DNA from: Candidatus Borrarchaeum weybense
Lineage (GTDB): Archaea > Asgardarchaeota > Sifarchaeia > Borrarchaeales > Borrarchaeaceae
Assembly: GCA_019057385.1 (NCBI GenBank)
Contig: JAHQJS010000007.1
Coordinates: 310,001-374,000, forward strand
DNA length: 64,000 bases
Direction of reading: 5' to 3'
In this document: piece by piece, positions 8,757 to 17,185 of the stretch
Numbering within the stretch: position 1 is the first letter of the stretch
Layout of the letters: every line of letters starts with the position of its first letter
Translations under genes and position numbers: made by a program
The notes under the pieces: model-generated
The model's database searches: none
Told to the model about the DNA's origin: nothing
Seen by the model: the letters and a program-made list of their open reading frames with translations, nothing else

Positions 8757-9033
8757 ATCAATTCACTCTATTCTCTTATGGACACTGTGTAATCTCTGGC
8801 AATATAGTAAAAGGATATACTAATATAAAAATAGTTGCATTAATCCTAAAAAAGAAATTCATCTTGAATTTCATGAAAGTCCCTTTAGATTGCTATTTCT
8901 AGATGCAGTAGAAACTATTACAAAAATTTAAATTCTATCTTGGTATTACTTAATCATGTTTAGGTTTCTATCAAATGATCTACTAAATTTTCTGTTGATT
9001 TTAGAAACTTAGATTTTTTTTCATAGGTTTTTT

Positions 9034-9789
9034 CTAATAACTATAATCTAATGATATTACTTTTCTCTCTTTTTGAATATGGAAAAAAGTATGACAATTA
9101 AAACACATGCATTGAAGCATATCTGACTTGTAAAGATGTTGAAACCGTTCATTACTCATAACTAACAAACCTTTATCATGCGTACCTGTATTGTTTTTAT
9201 GATGTCCGCAAAGATAATTGTAATCACGTTCTCCACAAATAGCACATTTCCTTCCAAGCAAAAATAGCCTATGAATGTAGCGTTTAATTTTATATTTATG
9301 ATCTCTTGCCGATTTGGTATAAATTGGCTTATTTAATCTTTCCGAAATAGTACCCCACTCGTAAATTCGCCCATGGTTCATACAAAATACCATATAATTA
9401 TTGTTTTTAAGATTTTTTTGAAAAAGATGTTCTGCTACCAACTCTACATGGCTTAAATTTGTTTGATAACTACCTTTAGTGTAGTATTTACTTGTACTAT
9501 ATTCGCCATGTAAACGTCCATTTACGTGTCTTACAGATAAAATAAGAGGATTTGATATATTACAACCATCATACATGCATTTCAAAGGAAGTTCATATTT
9601 CGAACAAATTTCATACACACGATCTCGTTTTCGTTTTAGTTGATTCTTGAAATTCTGTTTTATTAGTCGCTCTTTATTTTTTTGGTAATATCGCTTATTT
9701 GGTATTTTGCTATAACATTTTCTGCAAAGACCTTTAGCAATATGTTTCTTAAATTCTCCACAATTAGGACAGATGATCATTCTTTGCAT
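9034..9789 (-). CDS. HNH-like zinc-binding protein, possible endonuclease
   Basis: 251 residues. The N-terminal zinc knuckle is CPNCG...CRKCY, followed by a strongly basic helix (about residues 25-60). The C-terminus has an HNH-like treble-clef arrangement: CAICG, LCGHHKNN, then CMCFNCHTFFH. The paired cysteines plus HHxN are typical of HNH endonucleases and related zinc-binding DNA-interacting proteins. There are two in-frame ATGs three codons apart at the start. It has no neighbour on its strand. Homing-type or phage-type nuclease activity is possible but not shown. Confidence 0.6.
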   Translation of the reverse strand: MQRMIICPNCGEFKKHIAKGLCRKCYSKIPNKRYYQKNKERLIKQNFKNQLKRKRDRVYEICSKYELPLKCMYDGCNISNPLILSVRHVNGRLHGEYSTSKYYTKGSYQTNLSHVELVAEHLFQKNLKNNNYMVFCMNHGRIYEWGTISERLNKPIYTKSARDHKYKIKRYIHRLFLLGRKCAICGERDYNYLCGHHKNNTGTHDKGLLVMSNERFQHLYKSDMLQCMCFNCHTFFHIQKERKVISLDYSY

Positions 9790-10176
9790 TTCTCATCATG
9801 CTCATAAATTCAAGTGAAACGCAAATAACGAAAAACAGGAAATTTTACTTTCGAAATCAGTCTCGTGACCTTTTTATCTATATTAACAACTATTACATAT
9901 ACTCAGACGGGGCATAGTACAAGAGAAAAAACTTTTTGTTGCATTAAAATCATCAAAAAACGCTCGACACGACAGAGATTTGTTTATCTATGCTCTTAGG
10001 TGATGAGATAATCATTCTCTCTTGGAGAGCTTAACGCAGAATATGCATGAAAAATCATTAATATCTTGAGAGTTCACGCAATATAGTTTTTTCAAACTAT
10101 TTATTCTAGTACACCTATACACCATTGTATCATTATTTGCCAAATTGGTACAAGGTTTAATAGAGAGTAGGGGACG
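9790..10176. other. Intergenic region, no gene seen
   Basis: About 390 nt of AT-rich DNA. A GTGATGA box near 10000 lacks a matching CTGA, so no C/D RNA is called. An imperfect hairpin (GAGATAATCATTCTC) is the only local structure noted. Confidence 0.5.
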
Positions 10177-10653
10177 ATGGCGAAGAAAATGGCAATACCA
10201 TGGAAATTCAAATATGAATTTGCTATGGGAAGATGGACATCCAATCTCAAAGCATACCTTTATGCGATCCGCGAGAAATATGGTCCAGAAGCAGCACTCG
10301 AAATCTATGAAAGAACTTGCAAAATGAATGATAGAATAAAGAGTTTTACCAATGCCGTTCTAAAGGCCTTCGAACTAGAGGGAAACGATGCTGAAACAAT
10401 AGGGAAGTGGTGGGACATCTGGCATGAACTCACTGGGACGAGAGGTACTATACTTGAGCGGTCTAAAACCGTCTGTAGATTTAAAGTCACAAAGTGTCCG
10501 ACTAAAACAGAGCCCAAAGATATCAGCGGTTGGTCCATAACCTTCGTAGATCTTATTGGTAAGGCTATAAATCCAAAAGCTACCCTGGAACGCCTTAAAG
10601 GAATGTGCGCCGGCGATCCATATTGTGAATATGTATACAAGATAGAAGAATGA
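10177..10653 (+). CDS. ATC-hydrolase/V4R-like small-molecule-binding protein, paralogue 1
   Basis: A 158-residue soluble protein. The N-terminus is helical (AYLYAIREKYGPEAALEIYER), there is a middle WWDIWHEL helix, then a beta part with KCPTKTEP and a terminal MCAGDPYCEYVYK. An IREKYGxEAALEIYER-type helix plus a C-terminal C-x-GDPxCEY is seen in small proteins related to L-2-amino-thiazoline-4-carboxylate hydrolase and 4-vinyl-reductase (V4R) domains. The assignment is tentative. The start is ATG after TAGGGGAC. The next gene is a clear tandem duplicate. Confidence 0.6.
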   Translation: MAKKMAIPWKFKYEFAMGRWTSNLKAYLYAIREKYGPEAALEIYERTCKMNDRIKSFTNAVLKAFELEGNDAETIGKWWDIWHELTGTRGTILERSKTVCRFKVTKCPTKTEPKDISGWSITFVDLIGKAINPKATLERLKGMCAGDPYCEYVYKIEE

Positions 10654-10691
10654 CTTAGGGGCCTTAAAAACCAATTATGAAGGAGAAGATT

Positions 10692-11171
10692 ATGGCAAAG
10701 AAAATGCCGATAACTTACGAACTCAAATACAAATATATGAAGGGGATGTTGACAACTCTGTTCAAAGGATTCATATATGCGATCCGTGAGAAATATGGTG
10801 CCGAGGCAGCACTCGAAATCTATGAAAGGGTCAATGAAATGGATGATAGAATAAAGAATATGACAAATACGCTTAAAGAAGTCTTCAAACTAGAGGGAAA
10901 TAATGGCGAAACATTTGCACAATGGTGGGAAGTTTTTTGGGAGATCACTGAGATGGAATATATAATACCTGAGCGGTCTAAAACATTTACTAGATTTGAA
11001 GTTCTTAAGTGTCCGTGGACAACGGAACCCAAAGACATCAGCGTTTGGTGCTTTTTGAGTTTGGTTGGTAAAATTGCTAAGACAATAAATCCACAAGCTA
11101 CGCTTGAACGCCCGAAAGCGATGTGTGCCGGGGATCCACATTGTGAATATATCTTCAAACTAGAAGAGTGA
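10692..11171 (+). CDS. ATC-hydrolase/V4R-like protein, paralogue 2
   Basis: 159 residues, co-linear with the preceding gene throughout: MAKKMPITYELKYKYMKG, AIREKYGAEAALEIYER, FAQWWEVFWEI, KCPWTTEPKDIS and MCAGDPHCEYIFKLEE. This is a tandem duplication, moderately diverged, with the Cys/Asp/Cys terminal motif kept in both copies. The start is the ATG at 10692, preceded by AAGGAGAAG; an ATG at 10677 would place the start inside that Shine-Dalgarno region. The gap to the upstream copy is under 40 nt, so one operon. The ligand is unknown. Confidence 0.6.
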   Translation: MAKKMPITYELKYKYMKGMLTTLFKGFIYAIREKYGAEAALEIYERVNEMDDRIKNMTNTLKEVFKLEGNNGETFAQWWEVFWEITEMEYIIPERSKTFTRFEVLKCPWTTEPKDISVWCFLSLVGKIAKTINPQATLERPKAMCAGDPHCEYIFKLEE

Positions 11172-11684
11172 AGATCAATTAAATTAGCAAGGATGGACTG
11201 AATGGATAACGTCTAGAGAATATCCAAACTTAAAAGTAATAATCATTAACGCAATTCAATAACATTCAACAGAAAATTAAAAAAAAAGAGCAAACTAGCC
11301 AATTAAAAAAGCGTTGATGAGCGCAAAAAATCGCTTTACCTACTAGAGATCTTTAGAAATGCTTATTTTCGTACTTTAAGAATTAGAGAGATCACAAAAT
11401 TAGTTAAAAGGGCCAACATCCGCCTGGATCCATAAATGAACTTCCTTTGTCTTATGTTTTATAGACTCGGAGGTAAAATTCAAGGATTAAATATAAGGTC
11501 CACTACTTTTTAGTTTCACACTGATTCCAAAAGTGATTTCAATTTGAAATATGCACATATTTATATTCTTAAAAACAATAACAACCGATTGTGCTTTCTT
11601 TGATAATAATAATCGCTTTAAAACAAAAGTAATTCTTTATTTGACTATTATGTTGATCAAGTTTAGTTTTCAAAGCAACAATTA
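11172..11684. other. Intergenic region, no gene seen
   Basis: About 510 nt of AT-rich DNA between convergent genes. No supported ORF, RNA or repeat was found. Confidence 0.6.
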
Positions 11685-11924
11685 TTAGTATCGTGAGAGG
11701 TCTAAGTTGAAAAATCTGACAAGTGCACTTCTTAGTCGCTTTTCAAGTTCCCTTTCATCTTCATTCAAATATCCCGCGTCTAGATATCTTCTAATAGCAC
11801 GCGTTATGAACCTTACGTCCTGTTCAGATCTCCCAATTGCTTTTGCAATTCGCTCATCTGATTTTCCTTCAGTTAGGAATTCCAAGACTTTACTGAATTC
11901 TTCATAACTGAATTCCGTGCTCAT
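11685..11924 (-). CDS. Small helix-turn-helix-like regulator
   Basis: A 79-residue, mostly helical protein. The segment GKSDERIAKAIGRSEQDVRFITRAIRRYLDAG looks like a helix-turn-helix of the sigma-region-4/LuxR type (turn around residues 27-32, recognition helix 33-45). A strong Shine-Dalgarno sequence (GAGGGGGC) precedes the ATG. It is probably a small DNA-binding protein, but the specific family is not recognised. Confidence 0.6.
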   Translation of the reverse strand: MSTEFSYEEFSKVLEFLTEGKSDERIAKAIGRSEQDVRFITRAIRRYLDAGYLNEDERELEKRLRSALVRFFNLDLSRY

Positions 11925-12402
11925 TAAGCCCCCTCATATCTAGTATCACATATTCTAAATAATAACTCTTTTCTTTCTGACAGTGTAATTACACAAAAAC
12001 AATGAAAAGTAATATCTGCCCATATAGGCTAATGAAAAAATCGTTTCATTTGTCACTTTTAATTTATCGTCCTATTTTCATTTGCTTAATCTGCATAGAG
12101 TTAGAGTTAAACTTATTTGACTATAAAATTTTCAATTCTATTTTTTTACTGAATATTAGAGGATGTTTGCAAACTATTATCTCTAGAGTGACATATTTTA
12201 TTTTTGTCGGCATCCAAACTACGATAAATCTTCTTCAAAGATCATTAGCTAGCGTAGATAAATTAAAACTCTGCTATTGAAAATATTTTCATTTATCTCT
12301 CACATTATAGTGGTTATCTGTACTATGAGAGAAAATTCTTGTTTTTTCTTCAGTACTGTAAAAGCGTTGCTCTTATATACGGTTCTATGACGTGAAATTG
12401 AG
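11925..12402. other. Intergenic region, no convincing gene
   Basis: A 92-codon open frame at 12002-12280 is Leu/Ile/Phe-rich with no ribosome site and no domain, and is not called. The promoter of the next gene lies at its right end. Confidence 0.5.
12371..12380 (+). promoter_or_regulatory. TATA box of a probably leaderless gene
   Basis: CTTATATAC lies about 25-30 nt before the GTG at 12403, which is the archaeal TATA-to-start distance. There is an in-frame stop at 12388 and no separate Shine-Dalgarno site, so transcription probably begins at or next to the start codon. Confidence 0.4.
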
Positions 12403-12630
12403 GTGATAGAACTGAACGTAGAGTGTGAAAAATGTCTCATTTATCCAGTTAAAATTAATGCGATTAACTATTCAAATGATGAGGATTTTGTAGTTATAGA
12501 TGTTGATTCACTAGAAGAGCTTAAGTTTATTGCTGATGGTTTTCAAAAACCACTTTTGTACGACAATGCACATTATTTCGTTATTTTTGACAAGAATGTG
12601 CATTATAGAACCAAAAAGCTTATATTCTAA
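12403..12630 (+). CDS. Small protein, unknown, probably leaderless
   Basis: 75 residues, opening with ELNVECEKCL (a CxxC pair), then alternating hydrophobic/charged strands (FVVIDVDSLEEL, HYFVIFDKN). I recognise no family. GTG is the only possible start because TGA at 12388 is in frame. Immediately after the stop, another frame continues as a charged helix to 12712 (MEKRQYDRKIEDIIKLKEILDDK). This could be a separate tiny ORF or the original C-terminus after a frameshift. Confidence 0.5.
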   Translation: MIELNVECEKCLIYPVKINAINYSNDEDFVVIDVDSLEELKFIADGFQKPLLYDNAHYFVIFDKNVHYRTKKLIF

Positions 12631-12712
12631 TATGGAAAAAAGGCAGTACGATCGAAAAATTGAAGATATAATCAAATTAAAGGAAATCTTGGACGACAAA
12701 ATAAGACTTTAA

Positions 12713-13249
12713 AAGTTAAAAGGTATAGTTTCACGTATTATCTCCAAAGGAAATTATGTCCAATATACGTTCTGGAAAAAGCTGAATCTCGATGGATGAA
12801 ATCGATCAATTTTTGACATTATCATACAGAGGCTACTCTTAGATCTCCAAAAGATTATTGTCGTCTTATTATTCTCATTTTTGATTATTATCGGGCAAAT
12901 TTTAAATCTTATTTGCGTACGCGCTTTCATTAGACCCCCATATTTCGATTGGAAGTCTACAGACTTCATAACCACCTCTATGATGTATTATAATTATCTA
13001 TACGACACCTATATTGAATAACACCAGAATTAAAAATTGAATAACAACTTTTTGAAACAATCTTATATTGATTTTAATTAACTCACAAGAATCTAAAGAC
13101 TGAACTGGCAAGCGAAATTTAGAGTTGAATTACGAAATTCTTTTATAATTTCTGTTATTTAATCGTCTAAGCGTGAAAATTCCTTATTGCTTTAAAAGGA
13201 TTCATTATTGAGATTCTATAAAAAAAACAAAACAAGAAGTTGTATTCGA
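12713..13249. other. Intergenic region with one TTATCGGGCAAA motif
   Basis: No supported gene. It contains the first of four copies of a 12-nt motif (12888-12899); the other copies are at 14.07-14.28 kb. Confidence 0.5.
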
Positions 13250-13957
13250 ATGGGAGAATTAAAAGCAGTAATATTCGATTGGGACGGGGTTTTAGTTCCA
13301 ATTAGAATAAACCTTGAGCAAGTATTTGATTATATTGTTAAAGAAATTTCCAAATATGGCGTTAATTTCAAAATAAATAGTGTTAAATTCAGCACCATTG
13401 AAGCACTCATTAAGACAGCAAAAAAGGACCTACAAGGTAAAGATATACCTATGAATTTCTTTGATAAATTACAGAATAAAGTGCTTGTAATGATTAATGA
13501 AATCTTTACAAAGGATGCACTCACAAATTCACTGAATAAAGAAGTATTACAAAGTCTCAAACAAGTTAGAGAACTTGGATTAAAAACAGGGATTTTTACA
13601 ATAAATAGGCTTCATATCGTGGAAAAAATATTAAATAATTCAAATGCAATTCATCTCTTTGACGCAATAGTTACACAAGACGATTTCGTTTTAAATTTAG
13701 AGAACATCGACAAAAAAGAACATCTAGATGCGTGTTTAGAACGATTGCAAATTTCAGGAGATGAATGCATGGTTGTAGGCGACCGTCCTATTGACATTCT
13801 TCCTGCACATGAAGTAAATGCGATTACGGTCGGTTTTATAGGATCTGATAATCGACATCAAATGGATACAATCGCTGATAAAATCGACTATACGATCGAT
13901 TCCATTACAAAACTCTATCAAATTATTATAACTCTTGAAGACCATAGTCCAACCTAG
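13250..13957 (+). CDS. HAD superfamily hydrolase
   Basis: About 235 residues with all four HAD motifs. Motif I is DWDGVLV (nucleophile and general-acid aspartates, about 10-14). Motif II lies in GIFTINR, motif III is the lysine of DKKEHLD, and motif IV is VVGDRPIDILPA. A helical cap lies between motifs I and II, as in phosphoglycolate phosphatase/beta-phosphoglucomutase-like enzymes. The substrate is unknown. The ATG at 13250 starts just before motif I; a TTG at 13208 would add a basic 14-residue extension. A large empty region with repeated TTATCGGGCAAA motifs follows. Confidence 0.8.
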   Translation: MGELKAVIFDWDGVLVPIRINLEQVFDYIVKEISKYGVNFKINSVKFSTIEALIKTAKKDLQGKDIPMNFFDKLQNKVLVMINEIFTKDALTNSLNKEVLQSLKQVRELGLKTGIFTINRLHIVEKILNNSNAIHLFDAIVTQDDFVLNLENIDKKEHLDACLERLQISGDECMVVGDRPIDILPAHEVNAITVGFIGSDNRHQMDTIADKIDYTIDSITKLYQIIITLEDHSPT

Positions 13958-14674
13958 GTAATCCGGTAAGACGTTTGCACTTTGAATAGTACAACTAAGC
14001 CATCTGATTCTTTATTATAAATTATGTCGTAAAAATGAAATAGATTCAACTATTACTTCCGTAATATATTTTTATCGGCAAATCAATTAGAATTCTATTT
14101 ATTATCGGGCAAAATTCTTACACCCATTTATACGGATAATATCTAACGATAAAATCACATTTTTATGAAAATCTGTTTTTTTAAAGTGCTTTTTTATCAA
14201 ACTTGCCTATTTAAATTTCTTTTGTTTTTTTACTATTTTTGTCGTTAGTTCTTCTAATCCCTATTTATTTATCGGGCAAAATTTTGATTTAAGGACTGTA
14301 TAAATCATTCGCAAGCCCCTAATTCTTCGTTAGGAAGTTCGCAAGTAGATGACTTTAAACCATATAAAACAAAAACCATACTTCTTAAATGAATCTTGTA
14401 ATATCCGCATGAAGAACTAAGAGCAAAAACTTTCGGGCGCGATCTTCGGAAATCTTTGCTGGGCATCTTTAGAATGTCAAGAATTCCTTATTAACTCCTG
14501 AGTATCTAAACTCAACTATACACTTTATCATTTTAAAATATCAGATTTTACTCTCTATTATAATTTATTGGATGTGGAAAATTGCAAATCTTCACAAAAA
14601 ATATCAATCAGCTTCTGGAAGAAGAAATTGCTTTCTTAAAAGTTTAAATAAATGAAAAAATAGAATAATCCTCC
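13958..14674. other. Large intergenic region with repeated motifs
   Basis: About 720 nt without a gene. It contains TTATCGGCAAA (14072-14082) and TTATCGGGCAAA (14102-14113 and 14269-14280). A hairpin at 14312-14342 (CAAGCCCCTAA...TTAGGAAGTTCGC), bracketed by two TTCGCAAG direct repeats, resembles the right-end hairpin of the mobile elements described elsewhere. Confidence 0.5.
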
Positions 14675-14677
14675 GTG

Positions 14678-15049
14678 ATGTATATGTCAAAAGAAGATGA
14701 AATATTAAAGGAATTACAGGAAATTAGAAAATTACTAACACCTAAACCTCCACCGCCACCACCAAAAGATTTACGTGAAGAATTCTTACAGTTCCTTTCT
14801 AAATACAAAATTCTTGGATTAGCAGTTGCCTTCATTATGGCTATATACTTAGGCACTTTGATTCAAGCACTCGTTGACGATATGATTATGCCAATAATAC
14901 AATTGGTCATTCCTGATATACAATGGGAAGAAATTGTTGTTGGACCGTTCAGAGTTGGACATTTTATAGGATCGTTAATAACTTTCTTAATAATAGCTTT
15001 TGTAGTCTTCTTGATTGTTAAATTTGCTTCAAAGATGCACATAGAATAA
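14678..15049 (+). CDS. mscL: MscL-like mechanosensitive channel
   Basis: About 123 residues. A short charged helix and a proline run (PKPPPPPPKDL) precede the MscL core. LREEFLQFLSKYKILGLAVAFIMAIYLGTLIQALVDDMIMPIIQL matches the first span and its conserved N-terminal amphipathic helix. GHFIGSLITFLIIAFVVFLIVKFASK matches the second span. MscL opens under membrane tension to release osmolytes. The periplasmic loop is short and the C-terminal helix is reduced. Starts at 14675 (GTG), 14678 or 14684 (ATG) are all possible; the upstream AT-rich TATA-like run suggests a short leader. Confidence 0.8.
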   Translation: MYMSKEDEILKELQEIRKLLTPKPPPPPPKDLREEFLQFLSKYKILGLAVAFIMAIYLGTLIQALVDDMIMPIIQLVIPDIQWEEIVVGPFRVGHFIGSLITFLIIAFVVFLIVKFASKMHIE

Positions 15050-15077
15050 ACTTTTTTTTTTCACATTGGTGAAATTC

Positions 15078-15545
15078 ATGCAACTTAGAAATGCCAATGA
15101 AACTGATTTTGATGCTTGTTTACCCCTATTACAACAACTATAGCCATTCTCCAAAATTAATGGTGCTGATGCTGATTTTCAAGTTTTACAGGAGATCAAG
15201 GATGTCTTTTATCGATTACTCAGAAATCCTGCTACTGGGATTATCTTAGTAGAATCTGATGGTCAAATCATTGGTTTTTTAGACTTTACTTTTCGCATAA
15301 CGCTTTTTTATCGAGGCAGGGCAATGATTATCGAAGATTTGATAATTGACGAAAAATATCGAAGAAGAGGAATTGGAACAAAGTTGGTAAGGTTTTCCGA
15401 GGAAATTGCTGAAAAAAATGGTTGCTATGCCATTGAATTGAACTCAGATCTCTATAGAAAAGAGACTCATCACTTCTGGGAAGCGATAGGATATGAAAGT
15501 AAAGCCTACCAATATCGGAAATCATTAAATAAAGCAAAAAGATAA
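15078..15545 (+). pseudogene. GNAT acetyltransferase gene with in-frame TAG
   Basis: One reading frame from ATG 15078 to 15545 encodes a normal-length GNAT (about 155 codons): MQLRNANETDFDACLPLLQQL, then TAG at 15141-15143, then PFSKING..., IILVESDGQIIGFLDF and the acetyl-CoA-binding RRRGIGTKL. GNATs often have LWP at the position of the stop, so TGG to TAG is the simplest explanation. Everything downstream stays in frame with no other lesions, so the event is recent, a sequencing error, or a read-through codon. TAG is an ordinary stop elsewhere here (for example 7744-7746), which argues against general recoding. Confidence 0.75.
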
Positions 15546-15590
15546 ATGTGAATGTGATTTAATTTAAAAAACTTCCATGAGTGATTTGAA

Positions 15591-16286
15591 TTGATAACTT
15601 CAAAAATGATAAAGGAAAAAGCTATCGAGTTTGGAGCTAATCTATGCGGAATAGCGCCTGTAGACAGATTTAAGAATGCCCCAAGGGGTTTTTCTCCTTT
15701 AGATCTTTACCCAAAATGTGAATCAGTTATTGTTTGCGCAAAAAGACTTCCAATTGGACTATTAAACTCAACGTCTTGTGTGCCATATAGCCACTACAAT
15801 GATTTTCTGCCCCTAGAACTCGATCGGATCTCACTTAAGTTAGCTTACTATTTGGAAGACATGGGTTATGGTGCCATCCCAATACCTTCAGATAACCCAT
15901 ATGAGCATTGGGAATCAAATCGAATGTATGGGCGAGCTATTCTTTCAATGCGACACGCAGCATATATGGCAGGTCTTGGGATATTAGGTAAGAATACTCT
16001 TGTGATTAACGAAGAATATGGAAACATGATTATCATCGGTGCAGTCTTAACTGATGTTAATCTTGAAGCAGATCCAATCATTGATAAAACAACACTTTGT
16101 CCTGAAAACTGTAGTTTATGCATTGATTCTTGCCCAGTAGATGCTTTAGATGGTATAACTATTGATCAGCAAAAGTGCCGACCTAGATCTATCGTTACAA
16201 ATGAAAAAGGATACACGCTTTACAAGTGCAACATTTGCCGAGAGATATGCCCTAATGGAAAGGGCACACTCTTCAAGAAAAAATGA
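15591..16286 (+). CDS. QueG-like double 4Fe-4S protein
   Basis: 231 residues. The N-terminal part resembles the epoxyqueuosine reductase (QueG) corrinoid-binding region: LCGIAPVDRF, YPKCESVIVCAKRLP, then RHAAYMAGLGILGKNTLVINEEYGN. Two ferredoxin-type clusters follow at the C-terminus: CPENCSLCIDSCPVDAL and CNICREICPNGKG. The protein is shorter than QueG (about 350-380), lacking the C-terminal HEAT-like part, as in many archaeal relatives annotated as 4Fe-4S double-cluster proteins. The start is TTG 15591 with GAGTGA upstream, or ATG 15606. It is probably cytoplasmic and redox-active; the substrate is unknown. Confidence 0.75.
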   Translation: MITSKMIKEKAIEFGANLCGIAPVDRFKNAPRGFSPLDLYPKCESVIVCAKRLPIGLLNSTSCVPYSHYNDFLPLELDRISLKLAYYLEDMGYGAIPIPSDNPYEHWESNRMYGRAILSMRHAAYMAGLGILGKNTLVINEEYGNMIIIGAVLTDVNLEADPIIDKTTLCPENCSLCIDSCPVDALDGITIDQQKCRPRSIVTNEKGYTLYKCNICREICPNGKGTLFKKK

Positions 16287-16366
16287 CCAAAGTTCCATTA
16301 TTTCTTTTATAGAAAAATTTGTACTTTAGAGCATTACTCCACTTTTATAAAGAATATAAGCGGTAT

Positions 16367-17112
16367 TCAACCTTTTTCAGTGCTTTTTAGCCTTATGTCT
16401 GCCACATCTGGTTCATCTGGCAATAACCTATTGCCTTTATCCCACCCTCCGCCCCAGAGACCATCAAGTACAACATCACCAATCAAGTCAGCGTCATATT
16501 CATTAAATTTTGGAGCTCCAATCTCGATTCTATAATACACATAAGAATGAAGCGTTGTAAAGATATCATAGATAACTTCTTTTGAGTGACCTCTTTTCGA
16601 AAGTTTATACACCATTTCAACTAAATCATCCACTTTATTATCAGATTTTAAAACATTGAGTAATTCTATTTTGTATGATCTAAAATCCTCAATTTCCTTT
16701 AGAATATGGGGTATCTGGGGCTTGACATCTTGTTTAAGGATACCTCCATATTCTCTATAGAATTGGTGACCTACCTCGTACTAAAGTCACGAGGCTTCCT
16801 GCTTCAACGACAGACTCGATCCCCTTGCGGGTTACGGAGGTCTTATCTCCACAGGCGTAACATCCCTACGCTCCGTAGGTACTGCTAACGATGGTGAGGC
16901 AATCGGAGTATGCACCTTATCTGCAAGTGTGCGTATTATCCCTCCAATTGTTATTGATACCTTCCTCATATCACCTATATAACTTTAGGGAGACCCCTTG
17001 ATGCACATGATGAAAGTGAACGACAACTACCGTAATTCATCAACACGCTGAAGCTGTGTTGCTTTCTTGCTTAGCTACTCGTAATAGATTTTTTAAAATC
17101 TTCATTTTTCAT
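16367..17112 (-). pseudogene. Unknown gene split by element B (reconstructs to 143 codons)
   Basis: The gene begins at ATG 17112 (Shine-Dalgarno AAGTGAG), reads MKNEDFKKSIT, and is interrupted at 17081 by a 314-bp element. It resumes at 16766 as QFYREYGGILKQ and runs to 16367 through VEMVYKLSKRGHSKEVIYD and a Gly/Trp-rich GLWGGGWDK. Joining 17081 directly to 16766 gives a single uninterrupted frame of 143 residues. The largest remaining piece can be read from GTG 16633 (88 codons). I do not recognise the product, which is mainly helical. It lies 74 nt downstream of the helix-hairpin-helix gene, in the same direction. Confidence 0.75.
16767..17080 (-). mobile_element. Element B: tnpB-less IS200/IS605-like element
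   Basis: A 314-bp minus-strand element. The left-end hairpin is near 17035-17068 (GAAAG-CAACACAGC-TTCA-GCGTGTTG-ATGAATT) and the right-end hairpin is at 16767-16800 (GAAGCCTCGTGACTTTAGTACGAGG then TAGGTCA). The left flank is TATTAC. There is no target duplication, and removal restores a gene frame exactly, both typical of IS200/IS605 transposition. The interior is GC-rich, with no protein. Confidence 0.75.
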
Positions 17113-17185
17113 TATTTCTCACTTAATTGCGTTGAAAATGGAATTAAGCCCGAGAGAGACGTTTTATAAATTAATAGCTATGATT

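Noticed and set aside
10000..10070. C/D-box RNA suggested by GTGATGA
   Set aside because: No CTGA D box within a sensible distance and no terminal stem.
12002..12280. 92-codon ORF
   Set aside because: Hydrophobic, low-complexity AT-driven sequence with no ribosome site or family.
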